64,000 nucleotides of DNA from Owenia fusiformis (Eukaryota > Annelida > Polychaeta > Sabellida > Oweniidae). Under the pieces are notes generated by a model. That model did not search any database and was not told where the DNA came from. It worked only from the letters and a program-made list of their open reading frames with translations. Made by a program: the position numbers and the translations under genes. The stretch covers positions 15,200,467-15,264,466 of the forward strand of contig CAIIXF020000002.1 of the NCBI GenBank assembly GCA_903813345.2, given 5' to 3'. Positions 58,001-61,464 of this stretch are shown here, one piece after another (positions within the stretch are counted from its first letter, which is position 1; each line of letters opens with the position of its first letter).

Positions 58001-59434
58001 AATATATATAATTATTAAACATTTTCACTTGGTAAAGTTGTTTTATATGTAATGAATGATAGAAATAAATAAAGTATGATTGTTTTATATATATTCAGTA
58101 CCCATAAGAAAAGACAAGCCAAGTTCCGAATTCCGTTCCGTGCCAGCCCTAGAGAGAACGAGTATCACAGCATGGAAATAATAAACCTTATTATTATCTC
58201 ATAGCTAAAATTGCATGCTAGTGGTCACATGATAGCAAATTGGCTTATTCAAAAATATTTCAAACACTGAATTAGAGCCAAATATGGAAGATGTATTAGT
58301 GTTTTTCATAATATTCAAAAAAAATCTTTTTCTGAGAGAATAATGAACCAATCTTGTTCATACATGTAGTTGGTAGGTAGTTGCCATAATTGTATTTCCT
58401 TGCAGGTTTCAATAATATAAATTTACTGCTTAACAACATTTGCTATGTTAACAAGATAATGATGCTTTATATCACATAACTTGTGTAAAAAGAAATGACT
58501 TATATATTTAATGAGAAAACAAGTAATAAATATATTGAGGATGATTTCACTATACATGGCCAAAGAATCTTAGCATTGAATCAATGGAGATTTGGCTCAA
58601 GTTTTAACAGAAGTCATAACAAATGATTTAGATGAAAGTTATTATTGTAGAAAACATTTCACCGAATTCAAATATGCTATTAAAAGGAAGAAAAGTTAGT
58701 CGTTAGAAGTGCAACAACTTTAATTTAAACAACAACTTGTGATGCTTCCATGGCAACTGTGACATCATTTCCCAATTTGTCATCTGAATCATCTGATTTT
58801 ATGAAGTTGTCAAAGTTTCCGATGAGTTTTGTAAAGTGATTTTGTTAATTTAATTTTTTCTAATTTTATTTTTTGGATGACATCAAATTTTGCCTTTAAT
58901 CTTACTCTCCAAACATTACCACTGTTTTATGTCAGTCATGGTTTCAGTTAATCTTGAAGCATAACCTCTATAGAAAGCAGCTGACCAGATATAATACTTG
59001 TACACTCTCTGTGTATCACATAAAATATAAGGTCTACATTGGTTTATTTTCCAAGTTTGATGTTTAGAACATATATTTTAGAGAAAGGGGATACTCGAAG
59101 TAAAGTGTTTATATGGAAATATTTTTGTTAATGTGCTTATCTTTCTGCAAGGAAATCCCTCGACTTACATGTGAATGAGCCCTCATCGTAAGGGTCAACT
59201 GTCTACAAGGAACAGTATTAGCCAGTACAGAGAGCATTGCATATTTTACTGTGTTTATAAAATCATTCTCATTTGTTACTTTTAGAAAAACACCTGTAGA
59301 AGAAGGAGAGACAGCAAGGGTTGATGGGAAACCACCCGGCTACCTGGGCAAACACAAAAAGCATTCTCCTAGAAGCCTTTGTGCTGAATCCCGGGATGTC
59401 GTTAAAGCTGTAAAATCGTTGATTGAGGTGGAAC
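16031..59434 (+). CDS. STXBP4: STXBP4 (Synip) orthologue, spliced, 3' end beyond window
   Basis: Assembled from 17 coding segments with matching phases: 16031-16089, 19756-20111, 20366-20464, 22018-22087, 22837-22911, 23661-23773, 28437-28549, 28857-29079, 33637-33896, 34025-34121, 34536-34663, 37696-37824, 39491-39556, 39797-39961, 54776-54889, 56871-56917 and 59286-59434. Together they give about 754 codons. Domains in order are a Ser-Pro-rich N-terminus (to about 125), a PDZ domain (about 128-218), a Ser/Thr/Pro linker, an EF-hand-like helical segment (about 441-502) and a coiled coil (about 555-690). This order matches vertebrate STXBP4, which ends in a WW domain and binds syntaxin-4 to control insulin-stimulated GLUT4 vesicle docking. 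The WW exon is not in this window. The protein is longer than the human one (about 553 residues), through the N-terminus and linker. Confidence 0.9.
16480..16622. mobile_element. Hairpin MITE
   Basis: ATCCTATGATTTATGAGTGA at the left mirrors TCACAAGTAAATCATAGGAT at the right. The arms are about 60 bp and meet at an apex with the palindrome CTCGAGGGAGCGTAGCGAGAG. No coding content. Confidence 0.7.
16913..17188. mobile_element. Inverted-repeat MITE
   Basis: The left end TTATCCTATACCAAGTAGAG is mirrored by CTCTACTTGGCATAGGATAA at the right end. Inside, the phrase ACCGAAGCGGGA-AGATATGC recurs about three times near 17030-17100. A related hairpin with apex GAGGGACCGTAGGGACCGAAG lies just upstream at about 16800-16870. 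Confidence 0.65.
18064..18123. mobile_element. Mini inverted repeat, mariner-like ends
   Basis: ACAGGGTGATTATAAAGT at the left and ACTTTTGATCACCCTGT at the right pair over a 60-bp span. CAGGGTG ends resemble those of Tc1/mariner elements; this would be a minimal remnant. Confidence 0.45.
18264..19519. mobile_element. Transib-like non-autonomous element, 1256 bp
   Basis: The left terminus is CACGATGCCCATGTCAAGC. The reverse complement of the right terminus is CACGGTGCACATGTCAAGC, so the inverted repeats match over about 45 bp. A 5-bp duplication TAGAG flanks it (18259-18263 and 19520-19524). The region near 43085-43105 carries the same flanking sequence without the element, acting as an empty site. 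CAC...TG ends with a 5-bp duplication are the hallmark of Transib and RAG-like transposons. The motif AAACTGCGCGCCTA or close variants occurs about eight times inside, in both orientations. There is no transposase frame. Confidence 0.65.
19756..20111 (+). CDS. STXBP4: STXBP4 exon: Ser-Pro-rich region and PDZ start
   Basis: Acceptor TTTGTTACAG and donor CTAG|GTAACT; 356 nt, phase 2 to phase 1, residues about 20-139. It contains about twelve Ser-Pro dipeptides, many in a repeated NSPH/NSPQ/ISPK pattern, which are potential sites for proline-directed kinases. The end (EIIVYDKCTSGLG) is the first strand of the PDZ domain and corresponds to the TGLGLKVLGG carboxylate-binding region of vertebrate STXBP4. 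The Ser-Pro stretch has no equivalent in the human protein as I know it. Confidence 0.85.
20366..20464 (+). CDS. STXBP4: STXBP4 exon: PDZ domain
   Basis: Acceptor TTATTGTTCCAG and donor GATA|GTAAGT; 99 nt, phase 1 to phase 1, residues about 139-171. It encodes IKIIGGVSNSDDRKDFGIFV followed by KRILIGGLAAKD. The GLGIKIIGG strand forms the carboxylate-binding loop and peptide groove expected in a PDZ domain, and the IGGLAAKDxRLQEGD region is the conserved PDZ turn. A MITE begins 24 bp after the donor. Confidence 0.9.
20488..20629. mobile_element. Palindromic MITE beside a splice donor
   Basis: ATGCCTGGGTCACATTTGCT is mirrored by AGCAAATGTGACCAAGGCAT, and GGCGCCTGGCCGA by TCGGCCAGGCGCC. The whole 142 bp folds on itself, with an AT-rich loop. 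It is inserted in the intron right after the PDZ exon. Confidence 0.8.
20740..21480 (+). repeat. Dispersed GTCCGTCC-type repeat with internal duplications
   Basis: A degenerate hairpin head (ATCCCATCG...GGAGGGATATAG) is followed by CTGTCCGTCCGTCCG. Downstream are three to four direct copies of a block of about 120 bp with GGTGGCCATTTT, AACTCGAAAAGTAGTGGAG and GGTATGTGAATACTA. It matches the reverse copy at 4417-5525. It is not coding. Confidence 0.8.
21481..22017 (+). other. Intron remainder, nothing recognised
   Basis: Sequence between the dispersed repeat and the next PDZ exon, with no feature I can support. Confidence 0.6.
22018..22087 (+). CDS. STXBP4: STXBP4 exon: PDZ domain
   Basis: Acceptor GTTTACTTCCAG and donor AAAG|GTATAC; 70 nt, phase 1 to phase 2, residues about 172-194. 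It encodes RLQEGDLIVEVNKETLIDVT followed by NE. The GD followed by hydrophobic strand residues and VN is the classic PDZ core. Assembled with the previous exon, the residue before RLQ is Ser (AGC), where vertebrate STXBP4 has Gly. Confidence 0.92.
22837..22911 (+). CDS. STXBP4: STXBP4 exon: end of PDZ domain
   Basis: Acceptor TTTGCATTTTAG and donor GCAG|GTACAG; 75 nt, phase 2 to phase 2, residues about 195-219. It encodes AVSILRNASSSGRVTMVIV and RDQDS, the final PDZ helix (AVSILRNA) and last strand (RVTMVIVR). Confidence 0.92.
23661..23773 (+). CDS. STXBP4: STXBP4 exon: linker after PDZ
   Basis: Acceptor GAATGGTTACAG and donor CAAG|GTATAT; 113 nt, phase 2 to phase 1, residues about 220-257. 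It encodes EEFLELMEMQNGYSYSTASS and then a Ser/Thr/Cys-rich stretch ending SILPQ. The EEFLELME helix directly follows the PDZ strand. Confidence 0.88.
23838..24420 (+). repeat. Dispersed hairpin-headed repeat
   Basis: It begins with TATCCCAAGGAACAAAGTTC and GGTAGGGATATAGTG, an imperfect hairpin, and continues with CCATCTGTCTGTCAGTC. The body has ATGGCAGCC- and AAAATGGC-type blocks, as in the family at 20740-21480. Part of the same body type recurs near 38590-38780. Confidence 0.55.
24421..25528 (+). other. Intron, nothing recognised
   Basis: AT-rich intron sequence ahead of the 29-bp array, with no supported feature. Confidence 0.6.
25529..27465. repeat. 29-bp minisatellite, about 66 units
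   Basis: The core is ATTCCATGCATCAGTTGTAT plus TTCTTCTTC. Variants are CATGTATC or CATGCATC, CAGTTG or CAATTG, and TTCCTC or TTCTTC; the TATC and AATTG variants cluster at the 5' side. The period of 29 is not a multiple of three, so all three forward frames stay open over long distances. One unit near 26470 lacks 4 bp. It lies in the STXBP4 intron between the exons at 23661 and 28437, and is flanked by non-repetitive intron on both sides. Confidence 0.95.
27466..28436 (+). other. Intron, nothing recognised
   Basis: AT-rich sequence between the minisatellite and the next exon. No feature supported. Confidence 0.6.
28437..28549 (+). CDS. STXBP4: STXBP4 exon: linker
   Basis: Acceptor TGTATGTTTCAG and donor TCAG|GTATGT; 113 nt, phase 1 to phase 0, residues about 258-295. 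It encodes KRSWGLQGDHLSPVNVGSRS and then LTPLSNGYHANVPSHDQ. It is a polar, Ser/Pro-rich linker with no defined domain. The phase match to exons 4.6 kb upstream, across the minisatellite, supports it. Confidence 0.82.
28857..29079 (+). CDS. STXBP4: STXBP4 exon: linker
   Basis: Acceptor CACTATTTTTCAG and donor CACAG|GTTTGA; 223 nt, phase 0 to phase 1, residues about 296-369. It starts DSDLLSESDQESTTPTSYSP and continues with Asn/Gln/His-rich sequence (NFNNYSLPTPK, HQQHLQSTQ). It is probably disordered. The donor GTTTGA is weaker than the others. Confidence 0.8.
29470..29541. repeat. Perfect-arm palindrome
   Basis: GTGAATTATGGGGAATATGAC and its reverse complement GTCATATTCCCCATAATTCAC face each other over a short AT-rich loop. 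It is probably the core of a MITE. Confidence 0.7.
29837..30375 (+). pseudogene. LINE reverse transcriptase fragment (5' part)
   Basis: An open frame with non-LTR reverse-transcriptase motifs: YIDMTKAF near the start, then SNGCKEGCLLSPTLFAIYIN, the catalytic YADDIALIA, and WRLSMNLSKTKIVHY. The element is 5'-truncated, since endonuclease sequence is missing, and it is interrupted after the YKYLGL motif by an inserted MITE. It is in the same orientation as STXBP4, inside an intron. The exact LINE clade is not clear to me. Confidence 0.85.
30376..30809. mobile_element. MITE inserted in the LINE
   Basis: This roughly 430-bp block separates two parts of one LINE frame. Its right half (30662-30799) is a long hairpin with arms of about 57 bp. 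CAAATATTTCACTCTA pairs with TAGAGTGAAATATTTG, and the apex reads TTGCCCTTCGGGCTTCG. The exact insertion ends and target duplication are uncertain by several bases. Confidence 0.65.
30810..32190 (+). pseudogene. LINE fragment (3' part) with 3' tail
   Basis: The frame resumes at EEHLDAKIIASEIAKSASRA and runs to a stop at 31811. The C-terminal part has the cysteine/histidine cluster CKLC...ELHFAIQCKH, typical of the end of non-LTR ORF2 proteins. The following AT-rich 3' region ends near 32190 at TTAAATAAAATATTTTAAAC. The two halves together form an inactive element. Confidence 0.8.
32202..32338. mobile_element. Hairpin MITE
   Basis: GTAGACCTCTCCATTCGGTC at the left mirrors GGTTGACCTCTGGAGAGGTC at the right. 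Inside, ACTGTAAACC mirrors GGTTTACAGT. About 137 bp, non-coding. Confidence 0.75.
32580..32790 (+). repeat. Dispersed repeat, copy 1
   Basis: It shares ATTCAAGTTTAAGGGAA, CAGCCACCTGGTGG and CTACTCGCATCTGA-type phrases with 63170-63345. The copies are diverged but collinear over about 180 bp. The family is not recognised. Confidence 0.65.
33637..33896 (+). CDS. STXBP4: STXBP4 exon: linker to EF-hand-like segment
   Basis: Acceptor AATCTAAATTGCAG and donor GAAGAG|GTACGT; 260 nt, phase 1 to phase 0, residues about 370-456. Most of it is Met/Pro/Ser/Asn-rich linker (MRSMMPPGASNPKVMSNSRS, then SPQLPYSYNTPSPQM). The end, LSLDPHVRLKIEKLEE, starts the conserved helical segment found in vertebrate STXBP4. 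Confidence 0.92.
34025..34121 (+). CDS. STXBP4: STXBP4 exon: EF-hand-like segment
   Basis: Acceptor CTATTGTTTCAG and donor GGAC|GTAAGT; 97 nt, phase 0 to phase 1, residues about 457-488. It encodes ALKYLGLEPTVDQQLQLRQS and then LMADAAGTVSYG. It aligns well with the STXBP4 family motif LNYLGIQPT...QQ...GTVSFG, a helix-loop-helix resembling an EF-hand without full calcium ligands. Confidence 0.95.
34536..34663 (+). CDS. STXBP4: STXBP4 exon: EF-hand-like segment end
   Basis: Acceptor TATTATATTTTAG and donor CCACAG|GTGAGT; 128 nt, phase 1 to phase 0, residues about 489-531. It encodes FVQAAREIFKVELEQRSIGS and continues to FTEPPAFKPQ. The FVQAAREIF helix matches the family's FVQVARNLF. Confidence 0.95.
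34664..36032 (+). other. Intron with a GTCC-type repeat fragment
   Basis: Mostly unremarkable intron. At about 35884, TATCCCACCGAATGGAGTG followed by AAGGATATAG and CTGTCTGTCC marks a diverged head of the hairpin-headed repeat family. Confidence 0.5.
36033..37640. repeat. 73-bp tandem array, about 22 units
   Basis: The unit includes ACATGAAGGGACACTTGCAG, ACTGGAGACTGGATC and CTCTTGCTTGATTTATACTG. Variants are GTAC, GTGC or GCAC before ATGAAG; CCCTC or CTCTC; and TTGGTTT or TTGATTT. The rare TTTATTTATA variant occurs at 36303 and again at 37179, exactly 876 bp (12 units) later, inside matching runs of variants. That shows a multi-unit duplication. The array ends about 56 bp before the exon at 37696. 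Confidence 0.95.
37696..37824 (+). CDS. STXBP4: STXBP4 exon: start of coiled coil
   Basis: Acceptor ATGATTTCAG followed by CAG (a NAGNAG site), donor AAAG|GTCAGT; 129 nt, phase 0 to 0, residues about 532-574. It begins QSTLHEHSPPSPVEYSPVSN. The second half, ETVVRERDSLRREVDRLK, has coiled-coil heptads and corresponds to the CERDDALKEVNTLK region of vertebrate STXBP4. Confidence 0.92.
37825..39490 (+). other. Intron with short repeat fragments
   Basis: No exon seen. 38590-38780 resembles the body of the hairpin-headed repeat. 39211-39345 is a short relative of the elements at 59553 and 61465: it starts ATGTCACCATCAGAAGTATT and ends GGTGGTGACATTTTGCATG. Confidence 0.55.
39491..39556 (+). CDS. 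STXBP4: STXBP4 exon: coiled coil
   Basis: Acceptor TCTAAATGTTTCAG and donor GAAAG|GTAAGA; 66 nt, phase 0 to 0, residues 575-596. It encodes ILLKDKDRACNTAEEELLRI and RK, continuous heptads of the coiled coil. Confidence 0.92.
39797..39961 (+). CDS. STXBP4: STXBP4 exon: coiled coil, conserved core
   Basis: Acceptor GTTACTGTGCAG and donor AATG|GTGAGA; 165 nt, phase 0 to 0, residues about 597-651. It includes ESRALRSKVHLADQAQRAAR, then MEQDYEEVVKLLE and IAELKAQM. This is the stretch that best identifies the gene: vertebrate STXBP4 has ETRALRS, HLAEAAQR, MEMDYEEVIRLLE and ITELKAQL at the same places. It is locally more GC-rich than its surroundings. Confidence 0.97.
40311..40640. repeat. Direct repeat, left copy, flanking the cysteine-rich gene
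   Basis: It shares with 43120-43645 the phrases AATAAGCATGGAGAGGTGGA, GTTAAAACAGCAAAATAAAT, CACAACTGCATTTTCACACC and GACAAGTATGATTATA, in the same order. The left copy lacks about 205 bp present in the right copy after the shared TTATTTATT and AACAG. The unit between the copies holds the antisense gene and its array. Confidence 0.85.
40704..41273 (-). CDS. Secreted cysteine-rich protein, unknown family
   Basis: An uninterrupted frame of 189 codons starting at ATG 41273, antisense within an STXBP4 intron. The N-terminus MIVMMLPALVLIGHQSTA looks like a signal peptide with likely cleavage after STA. The predicted mature part begins DPTTTPEIPP, has a basic KKKKR stretch and about 13 cysteines, including ACSDC, RCC, NCFSNC and QNCC, and ends in a Lys-rich tail. 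Composition and codon variety look like real coding sequence. I do not recognise a family, and no function is proposed. Upstream, each unit of the 66-bp array repeats the start region. The TTCTTCTATATTTCAG acceptor just upstream suggests that the start codon lies near the beginning of an exon. Polyadenylation signals are unclear. Confidence 0.55.
   Translation of the reverse strand: MIVMMLPALVLIGHQSTADPTTTPEIPPMAVLPHLHGLTDAAHLGLHTIACSDCIIPLRLNKKKKRGFDLKNRCCIITYSLQENDQQNRAMLAYIHSINCFSNCKHAYKLFNIDERKTCVKEALADAVWDGFGKYDIQRQLFCSRRDNKCLSLEVDPNIYIQNCCSISKKILEYKCKSYKKCKKQSLIE
41265..43045 (-). repeat. 66-bp tandem array upstream of the cysteine-rich gene, about 27 units
   Basis: On the minus strand each unit contains TTCTTCTATATTTCAG (acceptor-like), then TTTAAACCAAATGATTGTA and ATGATGTTGCCTGCA. 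In one frame a unit reads MIVMMLPAVP and stops, and the last unit runs directly into the signal peptide of the gene at 40704-41273. A second frame reads NCVSSIFQFKPNDCNDVACS repeatedly. It stays open over most of the array but is broken by a 1-nt deletion near 42417 and does not join the gene frame. I treat the array as a duplicated 5' gene boundary rather than a protein domain. Confidence 0.85.
43120..43645. repeat. Direct repeat, right copy, flanking the cysteine-rich gene
   Basis: Partner of 40311-40640, with the same ordered phrases and an additional internal segment of about 205 bp. Just outside it (43047-43133), sequence matches 18207-18263 plus 19520-19560, the flanks of the Transib-like element. 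Confidence 0.85.
43649..43910 (+). repeat. Hairpin-headed dispersed repeat
   Basis: It begins with the perfect hairpin GGCTCAC-ACA-GTGAGCC, then TATGGG, then runs of GTCCGTCC and GTTGGTCC. The body follows for at least 200 bp with an unclear 3' end. It is not coding. Confidence 0.6.
43911..44578 (+). other. Intron, nothing recognised
   Basis: Possibly the continuing body of the repeat that begins at 43649. No other feature seen. Confidence 0.4.
44581..45494. mobile_element. Foldback mariner-like element, 914 bp
   Basis: The ends CAGGGTGTTAAAAAAAAACG and the reverse complement CTGGGTGTTCAAAAAAAAAC lie between TA dinucleotides, as in Tc1/mariner elements. 44581-44935 and about 44975-45300 are inverted copies of each other. 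45300-45494 is a further diverged copy of the outer right arm, so the right end is duplicated. No transposase frame. Confidence 0.8.
45826..45945. mobile_element. Hairpin MITE
   Basis: ATTGAATATATGCCTGAGGTC and GACCGAAGGCATATATTCAAT face each other over an AT-rich loop containing TCGTAATCG repeats. Confidence 0.7.
46290..47890 (-). pseudogene. Minus-strand LINE fragment
   Basis: Read on the minus strand it contains QSRFLPGHSTQAQSLRIIDF, LDISAAFDTLPHSLLLRKLK, then GVPQGSILGPLLFLIYINDL and HADDTSLCLP, in the order of a non-LTR reverse transcriptase. The catalytic box has His in place of the usual Tyr. A C-terminal cysteine cluster (CKCGC) and ORF2-like tail lie near 46450-46600. Several frameshifts and stops make it inactive. 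The 5' part of the same element is found at 54015-54285. Confidence 0.85.
49678..50525. mobile_element. pogo/Tigger-like MITE nested in the larger element
   Basis: The ends CAGTAGAACCTGCTAAGTGG and its mirror (ACACAGGTTCTACTG) lie between TA dinucleotides. Sub-terminal AAGTGGAAC motifs recur at both ends. CAGTRGAACCT ends with a TA duplication are typical of the pogo/Tigger group. No transposase frame. Confidence 0.8.
50526..52258. other. Interior of the 5.3-kb transposon, no gene
   Basis: AT-rich. A 66-codon minus-strand frame at 51450-51650 begins MADTHKRKRLSVLCHFVVFL, like a membrane anchor, but it has no flanking support. Confidence 0.5.
53462..53562. repeat. Palindrome at the insertion site of the 5.3-kb transposon
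   Basis: CCTGAATCGATTGCAAACTT at 53466 is mirrored by AAGTTTGCAATCGATTCAGG ending near 53558. The duplicated target CCTGAATC is thus one end of this hairpin. Adding the left flank TATGA, the original palindrome probably began ATGACCTGAATC. Confidence 0.7.
53563..54014. other. Sequence between nested elements
   Basis: It contains a two-unit direct repeat of 31 bp near 53837-53900 (CCTATACATCAATACAGTGC). Nothing else is supported. Confidence 0.5.
54015..54285 (-). pseudogene. LINE fragment, 5' part of the minus-strand element
   Basis: On the minus strand it reads WKSGHILPVHKKGDKSNIQN then SRPITLLCCISKIAERIIFK, with a stop directly after. This is the N-terminal part of a reverse-transcriptase domain. 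The phrase GATAGTAGATGGTCAAAT is shared with 47878-47895, so the two LINE halves were once adjacent and were separated by about 6.1 kb of inserted sequence. Confidence 0.75.
54776..54889 (+). CDS. STXBP4: STXBP4 exon: end of coiled coil
   Basis: Acceptor AATCTACTTCCAG and donor CAGAG|GTGAGC; 114 nt, phase 0 to 0, residues about 652-689. It encodes DSPAVQKRLAVLGCQLRKAE then LGKKTYEVATEKLLHFAE. Vertebrate STXBP4 has VLDCQLRKSE and TEKLLHFVE here, a very close match. The intron before it is about 14.8 kb. Confidence 0.97.
54890..56229 (+). other. Intron, nothing recognised
   Basis: AT-rich intron. Stretches near 55600-56030 look less AT-rich but have no open frame or splice-bounded exon. Confidence 0.5.
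56230..56470 (+). mobile_element. tRNA-derived SINE
   Basis: The head carries a polymerase III A box TAGCTCAGCGG (56238-56248) and B box GGATTCGATCC (56280-56290). The acceptor-stem halves (5' ACACCCG, 3' TTCAGGC) do not pair and no anticodon stem forms, so it is not a functional tRNA. A unique body follows (GTGCACATAAAAGAACACAG). The 3' end is uncertain. Confidence 0.7.
56871..56917 (+). CDS. STXBP4: STXBP4 short exon with donor inside a minisatellite
   Basis: Acceptor CATTTTATATTTCAG and donor ATTAG|GTAATA; 47 nt, phase 0 to phase 2, residues 690-704. It encodes MVHETLSTQGDVAFI, with Arg completed by the next exon. The last 16 bases and the donor form the first unit of the 41-bp tandem array that follows. 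It corresponds in position to the short variable segment after the coiled coil in vertebrate STXBP4. Confidence 0.85.
56902..57375 (+). repeat. 41-bp minisatellite containing the exon end and splice donor, about 11.5 units
   Basis: The unit is ACGTGGCCTTTATTAGGTAA followed by TATACCTTATCATTATCTCAT. Every unit repeats the 16-nt exon end and a GTAATA (or once GTAATAAAC) donor. Variation is small (TATTAT or TATCAT, ACGTGG or ACATGG). Any readthrough past the first donor meets TAA at once in the STXBP4 frame. Confidence 0.95.
57378..57515. mobile_element. Hairpin MITE
   Basis: AAATTTTGAATTCTGTGGAG mirrors AGAATTCAATATTTG, and GGTGTATTCACC mirrors GGTGAATACA, around an apex GCAGCCCGAAGGGCGAGG. 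Confidence 0.65.
57812..58151. mobile_element. hAT MITE, 340 bp
   Basis: The ends TAGGGCTGGCACGGAACGGA and its exact reverse complement are flanked by perfect 8-bp duplications GAGAGAAC (57804-57811 and 58152-58159). This is a clean hAT signature. No coding content. Confidence 0.92.
58160..59285 (+). other. Intron, nothing recognised
   Basis: AT-rich intron sequence with no supported feature. Confidence 0.6.
59286..59434 (+). CDS. STXBP4: STXBP4 exon before the WW domain
   Basis: Acceptor ATTTGTTACTTTTAG and donor GGAAC|GTAAGT; 149 nt, phase 2 to phase 1, residues about 705-754. It encodes KTPVEEGETARVDGKPPGYL and later AESRDVVKAVKSLIEVE. The last helix matches the ALESKELVKSVRALLDM segment that precedes the WW domain in vertebrate STXBP4. 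No WW-like coding sequence is seen in the remaining 4.5 kb. Confidence 0.92.
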
Positions 59435-59552
59435 GTAAGTCTATTTGCATTTCTGGATACATGTACTGCCCAACAGCTCATGCTTAGGGATTGTCTAGCA
59501 TGAACTTCTTCTTATTTTAGATCCTCTTATACCTTGTTCAGATCCTCTTATT

Positions 59553-61363
59553 ATGTCACCACCAAAAGTGGTGACATATTGTTATGGTCTCCGTCTTTTT
59601 TGCGACGGCAGTTGGCGTCCGGCGGTTGGCGTCCGGCGGTTGGCGTCTGTAACAATTTCTTACAACTTCCTATAACTTAACAAAATACTGTTTAGACTGA
59701 CTTCAATTTTTTTCTAAATCATCTACATGTTCTCAGAAGTTCAAATCTGACTTTAGATTTGACATTTGACCTTCAATGACCTTCTCAAGGTCAAAAAGGT
59801 CTTTTTTTCAACTTGCTTCACATTGACTAAATTTTTTTTCAAAATCATCTACATGTTCTCAGAAATTCAAATCTGACTTTAGATTTGACATTTGACCTTC
59901 AAATCTGACTTTAGATTTGACATTTGACCTTCAATGACCTTCTCAAGGTCAAAAAAGGTCAAAAAGGTCTGTTTTCAACTTGCTTCAAATTGACTAAATT
60001 TTTTTTCAAAATCATCTACGTGTTCTCAGAAATTCAAATCTGACTTAAGATTTGACTTAAGATTTGACATTTGACCTTCTCAAGGTCAAAAAAGGTCAAA
60101 AAGGTCTGTTTTCAACTTGCTTCAAATTGACTAAAAAAAAATTTCAAAATCATCTACGTGTTCTCAGAAATTCAAATCTGACTTTAGATTTGACTTAAGA
60201 TTTGACATTTGACCTTCAATGACCTTCTCAAAGTCAAAAAAGGTCAAAAAGGTCTTTTTTCAACTTGCTTCAAATTGACTAAATTTTTTTTTCAAAATCA
60301 TCTACATGTTCTCAGAAATTCAAATCTGACTTTAGATTTGACATTTGACCTTCAATGACCTTCTCAAGGTCAAAAAAGGTCTGTTTTCAACTTGCTTCAA
60401 ATTGACTAAATTCTTTTTTTCAAAATCATCTACGTGTTCTCAGAAATTCAAATCTGACTTAAGATTTGACTTAAGATTTGACATTTGACCTTCAATGACC
60501 TTCTCAAGGTCAAAAAGGTCTGTTTTCAACTTGCTTCAAATTGACTAAAAAAAATTTCAAAATCATCTTCGTGTTCTCAGAAATTCAAATCTGACTTTAG
60601 ATTTGACTTAAGATTTGACATTTGACCTTCAATGACCTTCTCAAAGTCAAAAAAGGTCAAAAAGGTCTTTTTTCAACTTGCTTCAAATTGACTAAAAAAA
60701 TTTTTCAAAATCATCTACATGTTCTCAGAAATTCAAATCTGACTTTAGATTTGACATTTGACCTTCTCAAGGTCAAAAAAGGTCTGTTTTCAACTTGCTT
60801 CAAATTGACTAAAAAATTTTTTCAAAATCATCTACATGTTCTCAGAAATTCAAATCTGACTTTAGATTTGACATTTGACCTTCAATGACCTTCTCAATGT
60901 CAAAAAAGGTCAAAAAGGTATTTTTTCATCTTGCTTCAAATTGACTAAATTTTTTTTCAAAATCATCTACATTCTACATGTTCTCAGAAATTCAAATATG
61001 ACTTTAGATTTGACTTTAGATTTGACATTTGACCTTCTCAAGGTCAAAAAAGGTCAAAAAGGTCTTTTTTCAACTTGCTTCAAATTGACTAATTTTTTTT
61101 TTCAAAATCATCTACATGTTCTCAGAAATTCAAATCTGACTAGATTTGACATTTGACCTTTAATGACCTTCTCAAGGTCAAAAAAGGTCTGTTTTCAACT
61201 TGCTTCAAATTGACCAAATTTTTTTTTCAAAATCATCTACATCTTTTCAGAAGTTCAAATTTGACTTAACAAGTTCTCAGAAATTCAAATCTGACTTATA
61301 TTAAGTTTGAACTCATAATATTGTGAGCAACTAGGTGGTGACATTTTGTCATGTTAATGCCTT
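59553..61363 (+). repeat. Hairpin-headed element with internal tandem array, copy 1
   Basis: It begins with a perfect hairpin ATGTCACCAC-CAAAA-GTGGTGACAT, then ATTGTTATGGTCTCCG, and ends with GGTGGTGACATTTTGTCATG. Between lies an irregular array of about 12 units of roughly 105-150 bp, each with AAATCATCTACATGTTCTCAG, ATTTGACATTTGACCTTC and CTCAAGGTCAAAAAAGGTC. It is AT-rich and non-coding. Confidence 0.85.
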
Positions 61364-61464
61364 GTAATCCTCTTATATTAGACCCTCTTATAACATACCT
61401 ATGATGATGTTTGCTGTTTACTGTTCACAAGACAGTGGACCACCAATATTAGTTATAACTTTTT